In this document: positions 8,081-16,929 of the stretch, piece after piece
Layout: each line of letters opens with the position of its first letter
How positions within the stretch are numbered: the stretch's first letter is position 1
DNA from: Pseudomonadota bacterium
Lineage (GTDB): Bacteria > Pseudomonadota > Gammaproteobacteria > Burkholderiales > Chitinibacteraceae
Direction: 5' to 3'
Length of the DNA: 64,000 nt
Assembly (NCBI GenBank): GCA_018261735.1
Contig: JAGTRM010000001.1
Coordinates: 1-64,000 of the forward strand
The notes under the pieces: model-generated
The model's input: only the letters and a program-made list of their open reading frames with translations
The model's database searches: none
Told to the model about the DNA's origin: nothing
Made by a program: the position numbers and the translations under genes

Positions 8081-8874
8081 CGCTCTTTTTTGATACGGTA
8101 AAAGCGGCCTTCCGGAATTCATCCGGATTAGTCCCGCTTTTCCATGTGGATAATCGCCACATGCCGATGCGTTATCGAACACCCGTCAACCGCAAATGCA
8201 GAAATGGTGCTCCAAAACAAGGGTAAATTTGCCAACAAACCCGGAGCCATTCAACTTGTTAATGCGATTTTTAAAATTTTTATATAAATTTTATGGCGTT
8301 AATTAATTCAACAAATTTAAAGGATTCCAATAACAATTGGCGGGCGTAGCAGAACGGGTTTCCCGGCTGAAATGCCGTGTTCCAGACTGGAAGGCCCGCC
8401 GCGACAAATCCGGGAAAACAAAAATTACATTATTAAATTCAAACAGATACAAACACCCCCGCACAGGAACAACACGAACCAGCGACGACGGCAGCGTAGA
8501 AAATGGATTCGGCGATCATGCACAGGCCTATCGCAAGAGCAATTGATTTTCCCGATGCGGAGCCAGATCACAACCAAGGGAGGATTTGCATAAAACCGTG
8601 CAATTTGACGAAGGAGTACTTTCCCGGCAAATATCGCATCAAATCACGAATGGGTTTTTATGAATATTTATCGGATTCAGGAATCGGTTTTATATTTCAA
8701 GGCACGCTGTCCACCAAACGAGTCGACAGGTGTTGCTTATGAATGCCGTTCTCCGGCGGCGGGTCAATAAGACCAAACCCGCAGTTTTGAACTGACCACC
8801 GATCACGAGCGTGTTATTCTTGCGTGTCAATTTCCACATTGCCGCGACCTAGCGTAATTGAGTATCCCCGGCCC
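8081..8874. other. Long non-coding region between citS and the hydrolase gene
   Basis: About 800 bp with no convincing gene. Positions 8245-8330 are strikingly AT-rich (runs such as TTTTTAAAATTTTTATATAAATTTTA) in an otherwise GC-rich region, as expected for the cit promoter and activator binding sites; CitB-type regulators are known to bind AT-rich DNA. The short frames at 8337-8742 lack ribosome binding sites and recognisable sequence. The divergent promoter of the hydrolase must lie near 8700-8870. I could not assign -35/-10 elements with confidence. Confidence 0.5.
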
Positions 8875-9465
8875 ATGAAATCAAGCTATCACCAGGAAAC
8901 CGATCAAACACTGGAAGCGGCAGCCGAGCGCTACGATTTCGTGCTGGTTCCCGGCTTGCATGACAGCGGTCCGGAGCACTGGCAGACCTGCTGGCAGAAT
9001 CACCAGCCGTTCTGGCGGCGCGTCGTGCAGCGCAACTGGAACACGCCGGACATAGACCTGTGGATCAGTTCGATCACCCGCCTGCTGCTGCGCTGCCCGC
9101 GCCCGGCCATCCTGGTTGGGCACAGCTTCGGGGCGCTGGCCTCCTGTTGCGTCGCCGTTGAACTGCCCGAGCAAGTGGCAGGCTTGATGCTGGTGGCGCC
9201 CGCCGAGCCGATGAAATTCGAGATCGAAGATCGCGTTCCCACCCGGGATCTCGGCATTCCGAGCATGCTGGTCGCCAGCCACAACGACCCGCTGATGCGC
9301 TTTTCCCGCGCCAGCGAATGGGCCGCCATCTGGCACAGCAACCTGGTCGACATCGGCGAGGCCGGGCATATCAACGTGGAATCCGGATTTGGTCCGTGGC
9401 GTTACGGCCTGGATGTGCTGCTCGAGTTGGTGCAGCAGATCGATGCACAACGCGCTGCCAAATAG
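8875..9465 (+). CDS. Small alpha/beta hydrolase, RBBP9/YdeN family
   Basis: A 196-aa cytoplasmic serine hydrolase. The strand after the N-terminus reads FVLVPGLHDSGPEHWQ, typical of the RBBP9/YdeN family. The nucleophile elbow is VGHSFGALA. The catalytic Asp is probably in VASHNDPLM, and the His in IGEAGHINVESGFG. The natural substrate of this family is unknown. ATG 8875 fits the family start; a GTG at 8824 would add 17 residues. Neither has a strong ribosome binding site. It is a single gene, divergent from the cit operon. Confidence 0.85.
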   Translation: MKSSYHQETDQTLEAAAERYDFVLVPGLHDSGPEHWQTCWQNHQPFWRRVVQRNWNTPDIDLWISSITRLLLRCPRPAILVGHSFGALASCCVAVELPEQVAGLMLVAPAEPMKFEIEDRVPTRDLGIPSMLVASHNDPLMRFSRASEWAAIWHSNLVDIGEAGHINVESGFGPWRYGLDVLLELVQQIDAQRAAK

Positions 9466-9762
9466 CCTGCTCCGCCCTCGATCAGATCCCGCCTTCCACT
9501 AGAAAACTGGCTCTTAAGTTACGGAAGTTGAACCGCCTGGCTTTTGTGAATTTTTCACTTTCCATCGTGTCCCGCCCCACCCCCGCGCCAGTCACAAGCA
9601 CAGTTGTGCAGCATTTTCCCCACTTTACGGTTATGCCTGATCGACAGGAATCACTGTCATAGCCTGCAGGCAATTAACCATATCGTTGCCATAGTTATTA
9701 TCCATCACTCTCCTCAAGCCACCCGTGATATATCAGTTACTCGACTTTAATGGAGGCCTGTC

Positions 9763-9969
9763 ATGGCTGAGAAATGGCTTTATCTCTGCAAAGAGTATCG
9801 TGCCAAACACGGTAGTTATTCCATCGAGATTGATGGCAACTGGATCGAGTATTGTCAGGTAACGCAGGAGAAGGAACTGGAAAAACCGTTCGAGCTGGTG
9901 GCCCGCATCAACGAGGATGCATTCGGTTTCGCCGCGCGCGGCAAACGCATCCGCTTCAACCCGGCTTGA
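9763..9969 (+). CDS. Small protein of unknown function, 68 aa
   Basis: ATG 9763 has GGAGG seven bases upstream. The product (MAEKWLYLCKEYRAKHGS..., 68 aa) is soluble, mixed in charge and ends in GKRIRFNPA. No known family is recognised. It sits alone between the hydrolase and the convergent hydrogenase operon. The good ribosome binding site and protein-like composition support a real gene. Confidence 0.7.
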   Translation: MAEKWLYLCKEYRAKHGSYSIEIDGNWIEYCQVTQEKELEKPFELVARINEDAFGFAARGKRIRFNPA

Positions 9970-10005
9970 TCCTCGGGCGCTGCTGAATACAACACAGTGC
10001 CTTTT

Positions 10006-10443
10006 TCAGCTCACGGTACAGGCCACTTCGGCCTGTACCGCCCGCACCAGCCGCTTGATCCATTCCGGCTTGATCGGCTGGTTGGGCTCTCCCACTTCCA
10101 GCCCCAGCACCAATAGCTGTTCGGGCAGGCAATCCAGAACTTCAGCCAGCTCCAGCGAAGTCGACACATTGAAGCCGTGCGAGGAAACGCCCAGGCAGGC
10201 ACAGCGCAAATTCTCCCGCCTCAAGCGCTGCAACGTTCCGGCCAGCTGGTCGCCCAGCAGAGCATCAACCAGGATCACTTTCGAATAGCCCGTCAACAAA
10301 TCCGGCAATTCGGCAGGCTGGCGGCAATAGGCCAGATCGGCCTTCGCGTCAAAACCGGCTTCAAAGAGGGCATCAATTACCGCCCAACCCAAACGGTCCG
10401 CACCAAACGGCGAGCCGATACCGATCACGATCGTTTCAATCAC
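10006..10443 (-). CDS. [NiFe] hydrogenase maturation protease (HyaD/HybD/FrhD family)
   Basis: A 145-aa endopeptidase that clips the C-terminal tail of the hydrogenase large subunit after nickel insertion. It starts IETIVIGIGSPFGADRLGW, like the GIGNPL...DDGVG start of the family; the Asp in GAD, the Asp in LVDAL and the His in SSHGF match the nickel-sensing positions. GTG 10443 is preceded by GGAGG (6-nt spacing) and lies in the last 8 bp of the large-subunit gene. It is the last gene of the operon, so its substrate is surely the adjacent HydA. Confidence 0.9.
   Translation of the reverse strand: MIETIVIGIGSPFGADRLGWAVIDALFEAGFDAKADLAYCRQPAELPDLLTGYSKVILVDALLGDQLAGTLQRLRRENLRCACLGVSSHGFNVSTSLELAEVLDCLPEQLLVLGLEVGEPNQPIKPEWIKRLVRAVQAEVACTVS
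10014..10040 (-). other. Strong hairpin at the end of the hydrogenase operon
   Basis: CGGTACAGGCC (10014-10024) and GGCCTGTACCG (10030-10040) form an 11-bp perfect stem with a 5-nt loop. It covers the last codons of the protease gene. No U-run follows on the minus strand, so it may protect the mRNA 3' end or act with Rho rather than as an intrinsic terminator. Confidence 0.6.
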
Positions 10444-11746
10444 GATGCACCTCCAATCGAAGAAAATGCGTTGAACAGGACAAGCAGGGGTCATAGTTGC
10501 GTATCACCTGCTCGCAAAACTGGCGCAACTCGTCATCGCTATGTTCGAGCCCGAAGCGCTCCATCGCCGTTTGCAGGTTTTGTTCGATGCGCAACTGGTT
10601 CTGCGAGGTGGGCGGAATCATCGTGGCAAAGCTCACCCGGCCGGCGTCATCCAGCTCGAAGCGGTGGTAGATCATGCCGCGCGGCGCTTCGGTGCAGTAA
10701 TGACCGATCCCGGCGCGGGGCGTGACATCGAGGAACGGGCGCGCCGGCAGCTGGTAATCACTCAAAATCCGCAGGCTGTCTTCCACCGCCAGATAGCATT
10801 CCAGCGCCCGAGCCACCACGTTCATGAACATATTGTGCGAAGGAAAGCGGATGCCCAGTTCCTGCGCCAGCGCCTGCACCGGCTGCGGCAGCCGGTCGAA
10901 GTTCAGGTTCATGCGCGCCAGCGGACCGAGGAAATACGAGCGGCCATCCATCAGCGAGTAATACGCGGTGGAATGCGCGACCTGGTATTCGCGAAAATGC
11001 GTCGGGTAATCCTCGAAACTGACTCTCAACCCGTGATCGGACACCAGCCGGCCCTCGGTGATGCCGTATTCTTGCGGGTGCTGGATCGCCACGCTGATGA
11101 ATTCCTGCTCGTCCACCGGGTAGGGCAAACCGGCCGCCCAAGCCACGAACTGGCGCGCATCCTCGCGCGCGATCAGCAGTTTATCCACCATGTCCGCCAC
11201 TTCATGGCGCGGCGGGGCACGATGGAAACCGCCCACCTTCATGCCGATCGGATGCACCGAGCGCCCGCCGAGCAGACGCAGCAGATCGTTGCCCAACCCT
11301 TGCAGGCGCATGCCGCGACGCACCTCCTCCGGGTATTTGGCCGCCATGCTGATCGCATCGGGAAAGCCGAGAAAATCCGGCGCGGCGAACAGGTTCACAT
11401 GCAGGGTATGGCTTTGCAGCCATTCACCGTAGTAGATCACCCGGCGCATCGCGTGAATCCAGGGATCGGACGGCACGCCGAACAGCGTTTCCATCGCCCG
11501 GATCGAGGTCATCTGGTAGGCGATCGGGCAGACGCCGCACACACGCGCGGCAATCGTCGGCACCTCGGTGTAATCCTGCCCTTCGAGGAATTTCTCGAAC
11601 AATCGCGGCGGTTCGTAGATACGCAGGTAGAGTTTTTCGACCTTGCCATTGCGCGCGGTGAATTCCAGCGAGCCCTCGCCTTCGACGCGGGTCAGCACCG
11701 GCACATGGATATCGATCGTGCGGTTCGGATCGGCGGCGGGATTCAT
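10436..11746 (-). CDS. hydA: Group 3b NAD(P)-linked [NiFe] hydrogenase, large (alpha) subunit
   Basis: A 436-aa catalytic subunit of a soluble bidirectional hydrogenase / sulfhydrogenase. The nickel ligands are RVCGVC (about residue 70) and DPCLSCSTH near the C-terminus. The protease cleaves after this His, leaving the tail FLRLEVHRD. Length and the HVPVLTRVEGEGSLE start are those of the HydA/HyhL type. ATG 11746 overlaps the small-subunit stop (ATGA) and has GGAGGG upstream. The enzyme couples H2 oxidation or production to NAD(P)(H) through HydG. Confidence 0.95.
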   Translation of the reverse strand: MNPAADPNRTIDIHVPVLTRVEGEGSLEFTARNGKVEKLYLRIYEPPRLFEKFLEGQDYTEVPTIAARVCGVCPIAYQMTSIRAMETLFGVPSDPWIHAMRRVIYYGEWLQSHTLHVNLFAAPDFLGFPDAISMAAKYPEEVRRGMRLQGLGNDLLRLLGGRSVHPIGMKVGGFHRAPPRHEVADMVDKLLIAREDARQFVAWAAGLPYPVDEQEFISVAIQHPQEYGITEGRLVSDHGLRVSFEDYPTHFREYQVAHSTAYYSLMDGRSYFLGPLARMNLNFDRLPQPVQALAQELGIRFPSHNMFMNVVARALECYLAVEDSLRILSDYQLPARPFLDVTPRAGIGHYCTEAPRGMIYHRFELDDAGRVSFATMIPPTSQNQLRIEQNLQTAMERFGLEHSDDELRQFCEQVIRNYDPCLSCSTHFLRLEVHRD

Positions 11747-12534
11747 GATTTACCCTCCTCGCCGGCGAACAGGCGCGTTGCCTCGCTGAATGCCGGCGCG
11801 GCGTTGTTGATCGAGGCAAAGCGGCGCGCGACCTGATCCGGATGCAGACCCAGGCCGATCAGGCGCTGGCCGAAACTCGCCGTATTGACTCCCTCGGCCG
11901 GGCCGTAGCAGGTGTAGCACGGCGCGCCGAACGACGGGCAAAGCGCGCCGCAGCCGGTGCGGGTGACCGGCCCCATGCAGGGCGCATCCTGCGTGACCAG
12001 GATGCACACATTGCCGCGCCGCTTGCACTCCTGGCAGACCTTCTCCCGCAGGGAGAGCGGCGGCACGCCATAGAGCAAGGTTCGGATGGCGGTGAACATC
12101 TGCCGCGAGCTGACCGGGCAGCCCCACAGCTCGAAATCGACCTTCACATGGTTGGCGATCGCCGCCGAGGTCGAAAGCGACTGGATGAATTCCGGCTTGG
12201 CATAGACCGAGCGCATCCATTCGCCGCTGTCGGCATTGTTACGCAGCGCCTGGATGCCGCCCGAGGTGGCACAAGCACCGATGGTGATCAGGCAGGCGCT
12301 GTTGGCACGTATCTTCAGCAGCCGGTCGACATCGTGCGGCGTGGTGATCGAGCCTTCGATAAAGGCGATATCGACCTGCTGGTCCTCCGGCGCCATGCTG
12401 CCGACTTCGGCCATGTGCACCAGATCGACCAGCTGCAGCAGCTCGATCAGGTCTTCGCCCATGTTCACGAAGGCCAGCTGGCAGCCGGAACAGGAGGCGA
12501 ACTTGTGGATGGCGATCTTGGGCTTGTGTTCCAT
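11743..12534 (-). CDS. hydD: Group 3b hydrogenase small (delta) subunit
   Basis: A 263-aa iron-sulfur subunit with no Tat signal, as expected for a cytoplasmic enzyme. Cluster cysteines are visible in SCSGCQ near the N-terminus, IGACATSGG, ELWGCPVSS, then CQECKRRGNVC and a C-terminal CMGP...GCGALC...CYTCYG set. It passes electrons between the NiFe site in HydA and the flavin subunit HydG. One base separates it from hydG, and it overlaps hydA by 4 bp. Confidence 0.95.
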   Translation of the reverse strand: MEHKPKIAIHKFASCSGCQLAFVNMGEDLIELLQLVDLVHMAEVGSMAPEDQQVDIAFIEGSITTPHDVDRLLKIRANSACLITIGACATSGGIQALRNNADSGEWMRSVYAKPEFIQSLSTSAAIANHVKVDFELWGCPVSSRQMFTAIRTLLYGVPPLSLREKVCQECKRRGNVCILVTQDAPCMGPVTRTGCGALCPSFGAPCYTCYGPAEGVNTASFGQRLIGLGLHPDQVARRFASINNAAPAFSEATRLFAGEEGKS

Positions 12535-12535
12535 G

Positions 12536-13372
12536 TCAGAAGCCCTCCGTTTCCATCAAAGCCGCCACTTCCGGGAACGGAAACACCGGGCCGTCCTTGC
12601 AGACGAACTTGCCGCCCATCTGGCAGTGGCCGCAGTGGCCGACAGCACACTGCATGTTGCGCTCCAGCGAGACGAATACGCGCGGGCCCGGCACGCCTTT
12701 TTCGATCAGGGTCTTGGCCGTATCGCGCAGCATCTGGTCCGGGCCGCACATCATCACGTAGCAGTTGTTTTTGTCGTAATCCGCCTGGTCGAGCAATACG
12801 CCGACCCGGCCCAGCTCCCACAGCGGCCAGCGCGTTTTGTCGCGCGATGAAGTCAGCAGCACCTGGGTATCGGGCAGGCCGCGCCAGGCATCGTATTGCG
12901 GTGCCCACAGGGCTTCGTGGCGATAGCGCACCGACTGCATGATCACCAGCCGCCCGTAATCCGGCCGGTTGGCCACCACGTAGCGGATCGACGACACCAC
13001 CGGCGCACAGCCCAGCCCCGCGGTCACGAACACGATATCCTGCCCGCGCGCATCGAACAGCGGCCAGCCGCGCCCGAACGGGCCGCGCACGCCAACGCGG
13101 TCGCCGACCCGCAAATCCATCATCGCTTGGGTGACCCGCCCCACCGCGCGGATGGTATGCAAGAGGCTGCTGCCATCGCCGGACATCACCGAAATCGCCA
13201 CTTCGCCCACGCCGTAGAGATACAGCATGTTGAACTGGCCGTGCTGGAACGTGTACTGGCGCGCGATTTCCGGATCGGTGAAGCGCAGCCGCCAGGTGAA
13301 GATGTCCGGCGTTTCCTGGGTGCGCTCGACGATTTCCGCCTCCCACGGCAGATAGCAGTTGGCGACGCTCAT
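12536..13372 (-). CDS. hydG: Group 3b hydrogenase gamma subunit (FAD/NAD(P) reductase)
   Basis: A 278-aa ferredoxin-NADP reductase-like subunit. An FAD-binding barrel (FQHGQFNMLYL, then RAVGRVTQAM) is followed by a nucleotide-binding half (VFVTAGLGCAPVVSSIRY and MMCGPDQMLRDTA). The C-terminal [2Fe-2S] motif is CAVGHCGHCQMGGKFVC. It exchanges electrons with NAD(P)H. The start overlaps the hydB stop by 4 bp (ATGA). Confidence 0.95.
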   Translation of the reverse strand: MSVANCYLPWEAEIVERTQETPDIFTWRLRFTDPEIARQYTFQHGQFNMLYLYGVGEVAISVMSGDGSSLLHTIRAVGRVTQAMMDLRVGDRVGVRGPFGRGWPLFDARGQDIVFVTAGLGCAPVVSSIRYVVANRPDYGRLVIMQSVRYRHEALWAPQYDAWRGLPDTQVLLTSSRDKTRWPLWELGRVGVLLDQADYDKNNCYVMMCGPDQMLRDTAKTLIEKGVPGPRVFVSLERNMQCAVGHCGHCQMGGKFVCKDGPVFPFPEVAALMETEGF

Positions 13373-14469
13373 GCTTCATCCTCCAACACGCGCCGGGCTT
13401 GCGCGACAAAATCGATACCGACCGGGCACCAGGTGGTACAGCGCCCGCAGCCCACGCAGCCGCTGCGGCCGTACTGCTCCTGCCAGGTGGCCAGCTTGTG
13501 CGTCATCCATTGCCGGTAGCGCGTCTTGATATCCGGGCGCACCAGCATGCCGACCAGATAGCTGTGATCTTCGTTGAAGCATGAATCCCAGTCGCGCCGG
13601 TGCACGCTGCTCTGGCCATCGAGCGCCGGCGCCTCGACCTCGCGATGGCAGAAACAGGTCGGACAGACCGCCGTGCAGTTGCCGCAGGCCAGACACTGCT
13701 CGGCCACCGCATCCCAGCTCGGATGGTCGAGCCGGCTCATGAGCCCGGTCAGCCTGGGCGCGGGCGGCATCGCGCGTTGCTGTTGCCGGCAGGCATCGAG
13801 CTGGTGGCGCGCCTGATCGAGCTGCCGCCGGCTCGGGCGTGCAGTCGCCAATTTCTGCAATATCTCGTCCCCCGAAGGGCTGCCGGAATGAACCAGATAG
13901 CCTTCTTCCAGCTCATTAAGCAGTAAATCGTAGCCGCCCGAAACCTCTGGGCCATCGCCAGTCGACGCACAAAAACAAGTGGATGCCGCGTGGCTGCAAT
14001 TCACCGCGATCAGCAACAGGTTTTCGCGCCGCAGGCGGTAATAGGGATCGGGATACAGGTTGCGCAGGAAATGGGCGTCATTCAGGATCAGCGCGGACAA
14101 ATCGCAGGCGCGCACGCCCAGGATCGCGGTACGCGGCGCAATGCTCATCAACGGACGAAAGTGGATGCCATGGGTATCGCGGTCCACGCGCCACAAACGT
14201 TCGCGCGGCGCGTAGACGAACGGCTTGATGGCGCTCATGCCGTTGGCCCAGCTGAAATGGCGCTGCGTGCCGTTGGCCGCCAGCCGGTAGTGCCCGGGCG
14301 CCTGCTCGTCGGTGAGCCCTTGCGGCAAATCTTCCACGCCATCGATTTCGCGATAAACCAGCGCGCCTTGATCCACGCGTGGCCCGATCACGCGAAAACC
14401 CGCGCGCTGCACCACGCTGATCAGCTCTGCCAGTCGCGCCCGAGGGAAGTATCGCGGCACTTCAGCCAT
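13369..14469 (-). CDS. hydB: Group 3b hydrogenase beta subunit (4Fe-4S, sulfur reductase-type)
   Basis: A 366-aa iron-sulfur protein of the HydB/AsrA type. The C-terminal half has two ferredoxin-type clusters, CLACGNCTAVCPTCFC and CVGCGRCTTWCPVG. The N-terminal half has GVRACDLSALILND and a Cys pair in CFCAST. In related archaeal enzymes this subunit supports S0/polysulfide reduction; here the role is electron transfer in the hydrogenase. ATG 14469 (MAEVPRYFP) matches family starts. The longer upstream frame is rejected as non-homologous. First gene of the operon; its promoter must lie in 14470-14755. Confidence 0.92.
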   Translation of the reverse strand: MAEVPRYFPRARLAELISVVQRAGFRVIGPRVDQGALVYREIDGVEDLPQGLTDEQAPGHYRLAANGTQRHFSWANGMSAIKPFVYAPRERLWRVDRDTHGIHFRPLMSIAPRTAILGVRACDLSALILNDAHFLRNLYPDPYYRLRRENLLLIAVNCSHAASTCFCASTGDGPEVSGGYDLLLNELEEGYLVHSGSPSGDEILQKLATARPSRRQLDQARHQLDACRQQQRAMPPAPRLTGLMSRLDHPSWDAVAEQCLACGNCTAVCPTCFCHREVEAPALDGQSSVHRRDWDSCFNEDHSYLVGMLVRPDIKTRYRQWMTHKLATWQEQYGRSGCVGCGRCTTWCPVGIDFVAQARRVLEDEA

Positions 14470-14755
14470 GACTTGCCCTTTCCCGTCACAAGGTCTTTCC
14501 ATTGTTGGACAAGAATTGCTGCGCCGCCACACTGAAACCGCCGGTCGGCAGGGCAAGCCCATAGCGCGCCCATCGGGGATCATGCGAATCACCACACGGG
14601 CAGTGCATGCAGGCTGGCAGGCATGGCTCCAAATGCTGAAGCACACGCAGAAATGAACTGTCGAATCAAAGATTCATGAACAAAATGGCGGCAACAGGTA
14701 TCATGCCTTCCACCTGTTTCCACCTGAAAACAACATCGCCATTTTCCGGATTTCC

Positions 14756-15871
14756 ATGACCGCATCCCGCACCACGCCGCCCCGGCGCATCCTGGTTACC
14801 CAGTTGCAACATCATGGCGATGTCCTGCTGACAACGCCGATCTTTGCCGCGCTCAAGCGTCATTATCCCGGCGTGGAAATCGATGCCATGGTCTTTGCCG
14901 AATCGGCGCCGGTCATCGCGGCCAATCCGGATTTGGCCCATGTCCTGGCGCTGCCGCGCAGCAAGGACGGGGGCAAGGGGCTGCGCCAGGTATCGCGCTT
15001 GCTGTCACTGGCGCGCCATATTCGCCAGCGCCGTTATGACTGGGTGCTGCACTTGAACGATCGCTGGCAGGGCGCTTTTGCCGCACTGATCAGCGGCGCA
15101 CCGTTGCGGGTTGGCCATGAAATCGGCAAACGCAACAATATCGTGTGGCATACGGCGTTTCCGCTGCGCGTACCGGATACCCCGTACGGACACCGGGTGG
15201 AGCGCAATCTGGCCTTCCTGCGCGATATTGGCGTGCCCATCGATGACCGGGATGGGCAATGCCGCATGGCCATCAGCGCGGCCGATCAAGCGTTGATGGA
15301 ACAAAAAATGGCAGCCGCCGGCGTCTGTGGCGACTACATCCTGCTGCACCCGACCTCGCGCTGGTTCTTCAAGTGCTGGGAAGACGAGCGCTTTGCCAAA
15401 GTCATCCGCACGCTGGCCGAACAAGGGCATCGCATCGTGCTGACCGCCGCACCTGCGCCGCGCGAAATGGCACTGGTTGATTCATTGCTCGCACAGGCCG
15501 CGCATCCCAATATCGTGTCGCTCGCAGGCCAGTTGAACCTGCCAGCCCTGGCTGCGGCCATCGCCAAGGCCAAGCTTTTCCTCGGCGTCGACTCGCTGCC
15601 CATGCACATGGCCGCCGCGCTCGACGTGCCCAGCGTCGCCCTGTTCGGACCCACACACGTTGATATCTGGCGCCCGTGGAGCGACAAGGCCATCGTCATT
15701 CATGCGGCAGACTACGGCCCCCTGATTGCGCCCAATGATGTGAATGTCCATACCGACGAGCGCTATCTATCGAACATTCCCGTGCAGCCGGTGCTGGATG
15801 CAATCCAGACTCAGCTGGCACGGTATTCGCCGCAACAACAGACATCCGAGCTTGCCGCCGTCACTGCTTGA
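14756..15871 (+). CDS. Lipopolysaccharide heptosyltransferase III-type glycosyltransferase (GT9)
   Basis: A 371-aa GT9 enzyme of the RfaQ/WaaQ type that adds a heptose to the LPS inner core on the cytoplasmic face of the inner membrane. The N-terminus RRILVTQLQHHGDVLLTTPIF has the family pattern of a first Rossmann strand and acceptor-binding loop. The C-terminal half has LHPTSRWFFKCW, AKLFLGVDSLPMHMAAAL and SVALFGPTHVDIWRPW, typical of the ADP-heptose site. It is a single gene divergent from the hydrogenase operon; start ATG 14756 has no strong ribosome binding site. Confidence 0.9.
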   Translation: MTASRTTPPRRILVTQLQHHGDVLLTTPIFAALKRHYPGVEIDAMVFAESAPVIAANPDLAHVLALPRSKDGGKGLRQVSRLLSLARHIRQRRYDWVLHLNDRWQGAFAALISGAPLRVGHEIGKRNNIVWHTAFPLRVPDTPYGHRVERNLAFLRDIGVPIDDRDGQCRMAISAADQALMEQKMAAAGVCGDYILLHPTSRWFFKCWEDERFAKVIRTLAEQGHRIVLTAAPAPREMALVDSLLAQAAHPNIVSLAGQLNLPALAAAIAKAKLFLGVDSLPMHMAAALDVPSVALFGPTHVDIWRPWSDKAIVIHAADYGPLIAPNDVNVHTDERYLSNIPVQPVLDAIQTQLARYSPQQQTSELAAVTA

Positions 15872-15979
15872 GCGGCAGTTTCGCCACCTTTTCGGCAATC
15901 TGCGTCCATTCAATTGCATGTACACGCGAGCACCTTCCTTGCTTCAAACAGAAGGAAAGCCTCGTTCGTAGTGATTCAA

Positions 15980-16786
15980 TCAATAGGATGCCTTGGCCTC
16001 ACTGCTCGCCTCTTTACCGGTCACCCTTGCCAGGGCATCACTCATAGCCTGGGTGAACAGCATGGTATCCACGGCGATCGCGACAAAATTGGCACCGCAA
16101 TTCAGATAGTGCTTGGCGACAGCGGGATCCGGCGCCAAGAACCCTGCGGCTTTGCCGAGTGAGCGGATATGCCGGATAGCATTTTCAATCGCGGCTTTTA
16201 CCTCGGGATGACCCGCATCGCCCATGTGTCCCATCGAGGCGGACAAATCCGCCGGCCCGATGAACACGCCGTCGACGCCGTCCACCTTGGTGATTTCGTC
16301 CAGATTCTGCAGGCCGCGTACCGTTTCCACCTGGACCAACAGGCAAAGCTGTTCTTCAACCGTGTCCGCGTAATCTTCAATTCGTCCCCAGCGCGCCGCG
16401 CGGGCCACGGAAGCGCCTACGCCGCGGATACCGCGCGGGGGATAGCGCATGGCGGAAACCAGATCGCGCGCTTCCTGCGCAGTATCGACCATCGGAACGA
16501 GCAGCGTTTGCGCTCCGATGTCGAGGATCTGCTTGATCAAGGCCGGGTCTTTGTTGACCGGACGTACGATCGGGTGGCTGTCATATGGCGCCACCGCCTG
16601 CAATTGGGCAAGCAAGGTAGGAACATCGTTGGGGCCGTGCTCGCCGTCGATCAGCAGCCAGTCGTAGCCCGACGTTGCAGCAATTTCTGCCGTGTAGGGA
16701 TTGGCGCAGGAAAGCCACAAGCCCAGCTGGGTCTGGCCGGCTTTGATTGCCGCTTTGAATGCGTTGTGAGGAATTGGATGTTTCAT
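15980..16786 (-). CDS. rhmA: 2-keto-3-deoxy-L-rhamnonate aldolase RhmA
   Basis: A 268-aa class II (metal-dependent) HpcH/HpaI aldolase that splits 2-keto-3-deoxy-L-rhamnonate into pyruvate and L-lactaldehyde. It closely resembles E. coli RhmA (YfaU): [14 protein letters not shown] (catalytic His), [36 protein letters not shown] (metal Glu) and GPADLSAS (metal Asp). It is the last gene of the rhm cluster, 143 bp after the alcohol dehydrogenase. The related GarL/HpaI activities are less likely because of the neighbouring rhmD and rhmT. Confidence 0.93.
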   Translation of the reverse strand: MKHPIPHNAFKAAIKAGQTQLGLWLSCANPYTAEIAATSGYDWLLIDGEHGPNDVPTLLAQLQAVAPYDSHPIVRPVNKDPALIKQILDIGAQTLLVPMVDTAQEARDLVSAMRYPPRGIRGVGASVARAARWGRIEDYADTVEEQLCLLVQVETVRGLQNLDEITKVDGVDGVFIGPADLSASMGHMGDAGHPEVKAAIENAIRHIRSLGKAAGFLAPDPAVAKHYLNCGANFVAIAVDTMLFTQAMSDALARVTGKEASSEAKASY

Positions 16787-16863
16787 CGTGGTATCCGTAG
16801 GGTCTGTGGTCAGATTGTCATTTTTGGCCCCAATCCAGTAATTGGGACGGTTGATTGATGGTC

Positions 16864-16926
16864 AGGCTTTGTCCTGGCGAGCTGCAGGCGATTTCCATCA
16901 GCCAGCTTTTTGCCCGGACAAAGCCT
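16864..16926 (-). other. Inverted repeat between the alcohol dehydrogenase gene and rhmA
   Basis: AGGCTTTGTCC (16864-16874) and GGACAAAGCCT (16916-16926) are perfectly complementary over 11 bp around a 41-nt loop. It lies just after the stop of the alcohol dehydrogenase and 78 bp before the rhmA start. It lacks a U-run. It could adjust the ratio of the two products by processing or partial termination. Confidence 0.5.
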
Positions 16927-16929
16927 TGG

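Noticed and set aside
8337..8742. Three short plus-strand frames upstream of the alpha/beta hydrolase
   Set aside because: They overlap one another, have no ribosome binding sites and no recognisable sequence; the stretch looks like promoter DNA.
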